DNA from: Gemmatimonadota bacterium
Lineage (GTDB): Bacteria; Gemmatimonadota; Gemmatimonadetes; Gemmatimonadales; GWC2-71-9
Direction: 5' to 3'
DNA length: 23,848 nt
Assembly (NCBI GenBank): GCA_003221075.1
Contig: QHUF01000298.1
Span: 1 to 23,848 of the forward strand
Shown: positions 20,607 through 23,848 of the stretch, piece by piece
How positions within the stretch are numbered: position 1 is the stretch's first letter
Layout: every line of letters starts with the position of its first letter
Program-made: the position numbers and the translations under genes
Notes under the pieces: generated by a model
What the model was told of the DNA's origin: nothing
The model's database searches: none
The model's input: only the letters and a program-made list of their open reading frames with translations

Positions 20607-21647
20607 TCAAGCTCCGACCGCTGCCGGTTCCGCCACCCGTCGCCCAATGGCTTCCGCGATGATTCGGACCTCACGCATCAGCTGCGCAAACTGATCCGGG
20701 AAAAGCGACTGCGCGCCGTCCGACAGCGCTTCTTCGGGATTCGGATGGACTTCGACCATGATGCCGTCGGCCCCGGCGGCGATCGCCGCGCGCGCCATCG
20801 GGATCACCTTGTCGCGCAGGCCGGTGCCGTGCGACGGGTCGGCGATGATCGGCAGATGCGACAGCTTGTGGACGACCGGGATGGCCGTCAGATCGAAAAG
20901 ATTGCGCGTCGCGGTGTCGAAGCTGCGGACGCCGCGCTCGCACAGAATGACGTCGTGGTTGCCTTCGGCCAGCAGATACTCCGCCGAGAGCAGCAGCTCC
21001 TGCACGGTCGCGCTGATCCCGCGTTTGAGCAGCACCGGCTTGCCGCAGCGGCCTGCGATCTTGAGCAGCGAGAAGTTCTGCATGTTGCGCGCGCCGATCT
21101 GGACGATGTCGGCCATCTCGGCGACCCAGCCGAGGCCGGTCTCATCCATCGCCTCGGTGCAGATCAGCAGTCCCGTTTCTTCGCGCGCTTTGGCGAGCAG
21201 CCGCAGGCCGGGCTTGCCGAGTCCCTGGAAGGAATAGGGCGAGCTGCGCGGTTTCCAGGCGCCCCCACGGAGGACGACGGCACCCGCTTCCTTTACTTGT
21301 CGCGCTGCCTCGATGATCTGCCGGTCGGTTTCGACCGAGCAGGGGCCCGCGATCGCGACGACCTCCGTGCCGCCGAAGGCGACTCCCCCAGGCAACCGGA
21401 CGATGGTGGGATCGGCCTTCCACTCCCGGCTCACCTGCTTGTACGGCTGGGAGACGTGGATGACTTCGTGCACGCCCGGGAGGCCTTCGAGCCGCGACGC
21501 GTCGACGCGTCCGTCATTGCCGACGAGTCCCACGGCGGTGCGCTGATTGCCGGGCATGGGCTGCGCCTGATAGCCCATCTCCTCGATGACGGAGATGACT
21601 TTCTGGACTTCATCGGGCGTGGCTCCATGCCGCATCACGATCAGCAC
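20607..21647 (-). CDS. aroF: 3-deoxy-7-phosphoheptulonate (DAHP) synthase, class I beta
   Basis: A 346-residue enzyme that condenses PEP and erythrose-4-phosphate at the entry to the shikimate pathway. An N-terminal ferredoxin-like domain of ~75 residues (IVMRHGATPDEVQKVISVIEEMGY) marks the Thermotoga-like type Ibeta and may give allosteric control. The barrel shows AIAGPCSVE (metal cysteine), AWKPRSSPYSFQG, EAMDETG, QIGARNMQN, LLKRGISATVQE, ILCERGVRSFD and IADPSHGTG. No chorismate-mutase domain is fused. GTG 21647 lies 2 nt after the upstream stop, with GGGAG (21657-21661) nine nt before it; a longer frame to 22229 is shadow reading of the MBL gene. Its operon partners are unrelated to aromatic synthesis. 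Confidence 0.95.
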   Translation of the reverse strand: MLIVMRHGATPDEVQKVISVIEEMGYQAQPMPGNQRTAVGLVGNDGRVDASRLEGLPGVHEVIHVSQPYKQVSREWKADPTIVRLPGGVAFGGTEVVAIAGPCSVETDRQIIEAARQVKEAGAVVLRGGAWKPRSSPYSFQGLGKPGLRLLAKAREETGLLICTEAMDETGLGWVAEMADIVQIGARNMQNFSLLKIAGRCGKPVLLKRGISATVQELLLSAEYLLAEGNHDVILCERGVRSFDTATRNLFDLTAIPVVHKLSHLPIIADPSHGTGLRDKVIPMARAAIAAGADGIMVEVHPNPEEALSDGAQSLFPDQFAQLMREVRIIAEAIGRRVAEPAAVGA

Positions 21648-21649
21648 GA

Positions 21650-22423
21650 CTAGCGTCTCCCGTCTCCAATGACGAAGCGATCCCCGTCTTTCGCCGCGGA
21701 CACCGGTCCGCCAAAGCGGGTACCGGCAAGTTTTGCCGGGTCCGAAGTCTCTACCGGAGGATAGAAGTGCGTCAAGACTAATCGCTTTGCCGCCGCTTCT
21801 TTGGCGAGCTCGCCGGCCCGTTCGGGAGTGAGGTGGGTGTCCATGGCCATCGACTCGGGGAGCGAGCATTCCGCGAGCAACAGGTCGCAGCCGCTCGCCC
21901 AGCGCGCCAGCTCGCTGCTCGGCCCGGTATCGCCGGTGTAGACGAGACGTCCCTCCGGCGCGACGAGCGAGACGGCCACGCTCTCCGTCGTGTGGGGCAC
22001 GGGGAAGGTCTCGAGGCTCACGTCGGCGTTCAATGGAAACGGCTCGCCGTCGCGCAGGTCGAGAATGCCGATCGGAAATCCGGGATCGAGCAGCCAGTCG
22101 CCATACCCTTCGGCCAGCGTGCGCAGCAGCTGCACGACTCCCGGCGGGCCGAGGATCACGAAGGGCTCGCGGCGCGGGGGCTCGGTCGTGTACTTGAGGG
22201 CGTACACGAGCATCGGCAGCTCGCCCCAATGGTCAGGATGGAAGTGCGTCAGGATGACGTGCGACACCTGACTCCAAGGCAACCCGAACTCCGCGAGCCG
22301 GTGTAGCGCGCCGGCGCCACAATCGAGCAGGATGCGAAGGTCGCCGCGCTGGACCCAGTGACAGGCGGCGGTGCGGCGGGCGGACGGTGCAACTGTGCCT
22401 GTGCCGACGGTAACGAGTTCCAT
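21650..22423 (-). CDS. RNase Z-like MBL-fold hydrolase
   Basis: A 257-residue MBL-fold protein. Metal motif H60-F-H62-P-D64-H65 in VILTHFHPDHWGEL, with later ligands in PVPHTTES, YTGDTG, DLLLAECSLP and VLTHFYP. The HLTPERAGELAKEA segment resembles RNase Z-type enzymes, but the protein is shorter than classical tRNase Z and lacks an obvious exosite arm, so another phosphodiesterase or hydrolase role is possible. ATG 22423 has GGGGAA (22431-22436) seven nt upstream; GTG 22429, two codons earlier, is too close to that site. It starts 2 nt after the upstream subtilase stop. Confidence 0.87.
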   Translation of the reverse strand: MELVTVGTGTVAPSARRTAACHWVQRGDLRILLDCGAGALHRLAEFGLPWSQVSHVILTHFHPDHWGELPMLVYALKYTTEPPRREPFVILGPPGVVQLLRTLAEGYGDWLLDPGFPIGILDLRDGEPFPLNADVSLETFPVPHTTESVAVSLVAPEGRLVYTGDTGPSSELARWASGCDLLLAECSLPESMAMDTHLTPERAGELAKEAAAKRLVLTHFYPPVETSDPAKLAGTRFGGPVSAAKDGDRFVIGDGRR

Positions 22424-22425
22424 AC

Positions 22426-23848
22426 TCACTTTCCCCGAAAGACGATCCGCTTGAACACGAGCAAACCCGCCACCTTGAGCTTGGCGAGATACACGCCGGC
22501 CGGCAACGGGTGCCCATCATCGGCGCGGCCATCCCACATCAGCCGCGGATCACAGATGCCGCCGCTCCCCGAGCCGCGGCCGTAGCGTCCGGGGGCCAAA
22601 ACGCCCGGGAAATCAGGGCCTGGGACGAAGCGGCGCACGCGATTGCCGCGCAAGTCCAGGATGTCGAGCTGGACGTTTCCAGCGATTGCCAGGTCGAACC
22701 ACAGGCAGGTGGAGTCCCGGCCAGCGGCAGGGAAGGGGTTCGGGAAATTCTGATACAGTAGGGTGGACGTGGGCATGCCGAGATCTACGACGAGAAACGA
22801 CCCCTGGCTGCGAATCAGGCTCGTGTCGTTTCCCGCATACACGACGAGCAGCCAACGGTAGGCGGTGTTACGCTCGAGCGGCACCGGCAGCGCGAAAGTG
22901 GTATCGGTCAGGTTGGCGACCGAGAAATCGAGGGACCCGCTGGCGACGCGCTGCACAAATAAATCATAGCTCAGCGGTCCCGGGGGCGACGAAACGAGCG
23001 CCGGCTTCCACGTGAACGTCGGCTGTGCCGTGTCGATGACCATCCCCGCGGGATTGCTGAGCGCCGTGAGCGTAGCCCAGGCAGGGACGACGACTGGGCC
23101 AATCAGGCCGCTCGTCCCGGTCTCGCCGCTCTTTGCCGTCGCATCCACCCGCCAGAACAGATTTCCCGCCTTGAGCGCTTGGGAAGTCACGAGTGTCTGC
23201 GCGGTAGTGAGGCTGTCGATGATGGGGCTCGCCAGCGATGTGTCGCGTCCGATCCGCAGCCGGTACGTCACCGGGGTGGCGAACGACGGCACCGTTCCCA
23301 CCGTCCACAAGAACGTCGGAGTGATGGTTGTCAACGGACCGGCAGCGGGCAGCGGGGCGAGCGCCGTCACGCCGCTCGGGAAAACTGCCGCCGCGGCGAC
23401 GTCAGGGCGACCCCAGCCATAGATCGTGTCGGGTGCCGCGCGCTTCGTGGCCGTGCTCCGGAACGCGGCGCGCAGGTCCATGGGGAGCAGCGACGGATGC
23501 ATCTGCTTCACGAGCGCCGCGCTCGCGGCGAGCAAGGGTGTGGCGAACGACGTGCCGTCCTCGCGCCCGACGTGATCGATTCCCGTCAGCACACAGACGG
23601 CGACGCCCGGCGCGGTGAAGTCCGGCTTGATGCGTCCATCGGCCGTCGGACCGCGGGAAGAAAAGGCCGCGATCGTTCCCAGCGAATCTTCCGCGCCGAT
23701 CGAGAGGACAGAATCGGCATCGGCGGGAGTCGAGAGCGTTCGCGAGAACGGTCCGGCGTTGCCGGCGGCGGTGACAACCAAAATGCCACGCTGCGCGGCC
23801 ATGTCGGCGGCGACGGTCGTGACCGCGACATCACCATTCAACTGTGAC
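22426..23848 (-). CDS. S8 subtilisin-like protease with FlgD/type-IX-like tail (5' end missing)
   Basis: About 474 residues of the C-terminal part; the gene runs off the window, so the Asp and His of the triad are not seen. Visible: VAADMAAQRGILVVTAAGNAGPFS (oxyanion Asn), SSRGPTADGRIKPDFTAPGVAV, and GTSFATPLLAASAALVKQ with the catalytic serine. Then come about two fibronectin-like domains (PTITPTFLWTVG...TYRLRIGRD; AQPTFTWKPALVSSPPGPLSYDLFV). The last ~100 residues begin LYQNFPNPFP and end in WDGRADDGHPLPAGVYLAKLKVAG...KRIVFRGK, resembling FlgD-type Ig / type-IX-secretion tails. It is probably a secreted or surface protease. It is the first visible gene of the minus-strand run ending in lolA. 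Confidence 0.92.
   Translation of the reverse strand, partial: SQLNGDVAVTTVAADMAAQRGILVVTAAGNAGPFSRTLSTPADADSVLSIGAEDSLGTIAAFSSRGPTADGRIKPDFTAPGVAVCVLTGIDHVGREDGTSFATPLLAASAALVKQMHPSLLPMDLRAAFRSTATKRAAPDTIYGWGRPDVAAAAVFPSGVTALAPLPAAGPLTTITPTFLWTVGTVPSFATPVTYRLRIGRDTSLASPIIDSLTTAQTLVTSQALKAGNLFWRVDATAKSGETGTSGLIGPVVVPAWATLTALSNPAGMVIDTAQPTFTWKPALVSSPPGPLSYDLFVQRVASGSLDFSVANLTDTTFALPVPLERNTAYRWLLVVYAGNDTSLIRSQGSFLVVDLGMPTSTLLYQNFPNPFPAAGRDSTCLWFDLAIAGNVQLDILDLRGNRVRRFVPGPDFPGVLAPGRYGRGSGSGGICDPRLMWDGRADDGHPLPAGVYLAKLKVAGLLVFKRIVFRGK

Noticed and set aside
20481..21653. A 390-codon plus-strand frame opposite DAHP synthase and lolA
   Set aside because: Shadow of conserved minus-strand genes; no recognisable product.
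21648..22229. A long N-terminal extension of DAHP synthase up to 22229
   Set aside because: The extension is the MBL gene read in another frame; the enzyme family begins at the IVMRHGAT segment.
1..23848. tRNA, rRNA, riboswitch or insertion-sequence features
   Set aside because: No transposase frame was found, and reading both strands showed no tRNA-like cloverleaf, rRNA signature or convincing riboswitch; dense coding leaves little room.

Overview
The window is about 24 kb of GC-rich, almost gapless bacterial chromosome. It reads as a diderm bacterium. An apolipoprotein N-acyltransferase (Lnt), a LolA lipoprotein carrier, a predicted beta-barrel outer-membrane protein and a subtilase with a FlgD/type-IX-like C-terminal tail all point to an outer membrane. 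Together with the SpoIID-like lipoprotein, a CRP regulator that begins with GTG, and exported proteins whose signal peptides end in Ala-Gln, this suggests a soil-type Gemmatimonadota. The phylum is an inference from gene content and style, not a search result. I see no tRNA, rRNA, phage, transposase or CRISPR array. No gene-free stretch exceeds about 130 bp.

Layout. (1) 1-10129, plus strand: 3' end of rimO, hemL, a SpoIID-like lipoprotein, an outer-membrane protein, a Gfo/Idh-type oxidoreductase, lnt, hyuA, hyuB and a half-size TauE/SafE permease. Most junctions are 4-nt stop/start overlaps, so this is one translationally coupled run. (2) 10126-14363, minus strand: a GAF/HD-GYP protein, then a CsgG-like/TPR protein and an MBL hydrolase in one unit, and a CRP-family regulator. 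A GTGA-N6-TCAC palindrome sits just upstream of the MBL/CsgG unit. (3) 14492-19946, plus strand: rpmE, prfA, prmC, a YlbF-family gene, tmk, a CtpA-type S41 protease and a DUF2520 Rossmann protein. This is a translation, nucleotide and envelope housekeeping operon, divergent from crp. (4) 19903-23848, minus strand: a partial S8 subtilase, an RNase Z-like MBL protein, DAHP synthase (class I beta) and lolA, with 2-nt gaps between genes.

The most unusual content is a set of short, low-complexity, G- or C-rich tandem repeats with unit lengths of mostly 7 or 8 nt, lying in frame inside otherwise normal genes. They occur in the outer-membrane protein (both ends), lnt, hyuA (twice), hyuB (twice) and lolA (twice). 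Several are arranged as inverted repeats. In the outer-membrane protein and in lolA the inverted arms bracket the hydrophobic core of the signal peptide. In hyuB one G-rich block stands where the family normally has a conserved stretch of roughly 35-40 residues. The same 7-mer words occur in hyuA and, as reverse complement, in hyuB.

Separately, the RF1 gene lacks the conserved block between the GGQ domain and the C-terminal helix, and the Gfo/Idh protein has lost both usual catalytic residues. These points rest on remembered family consensus and need alignments.
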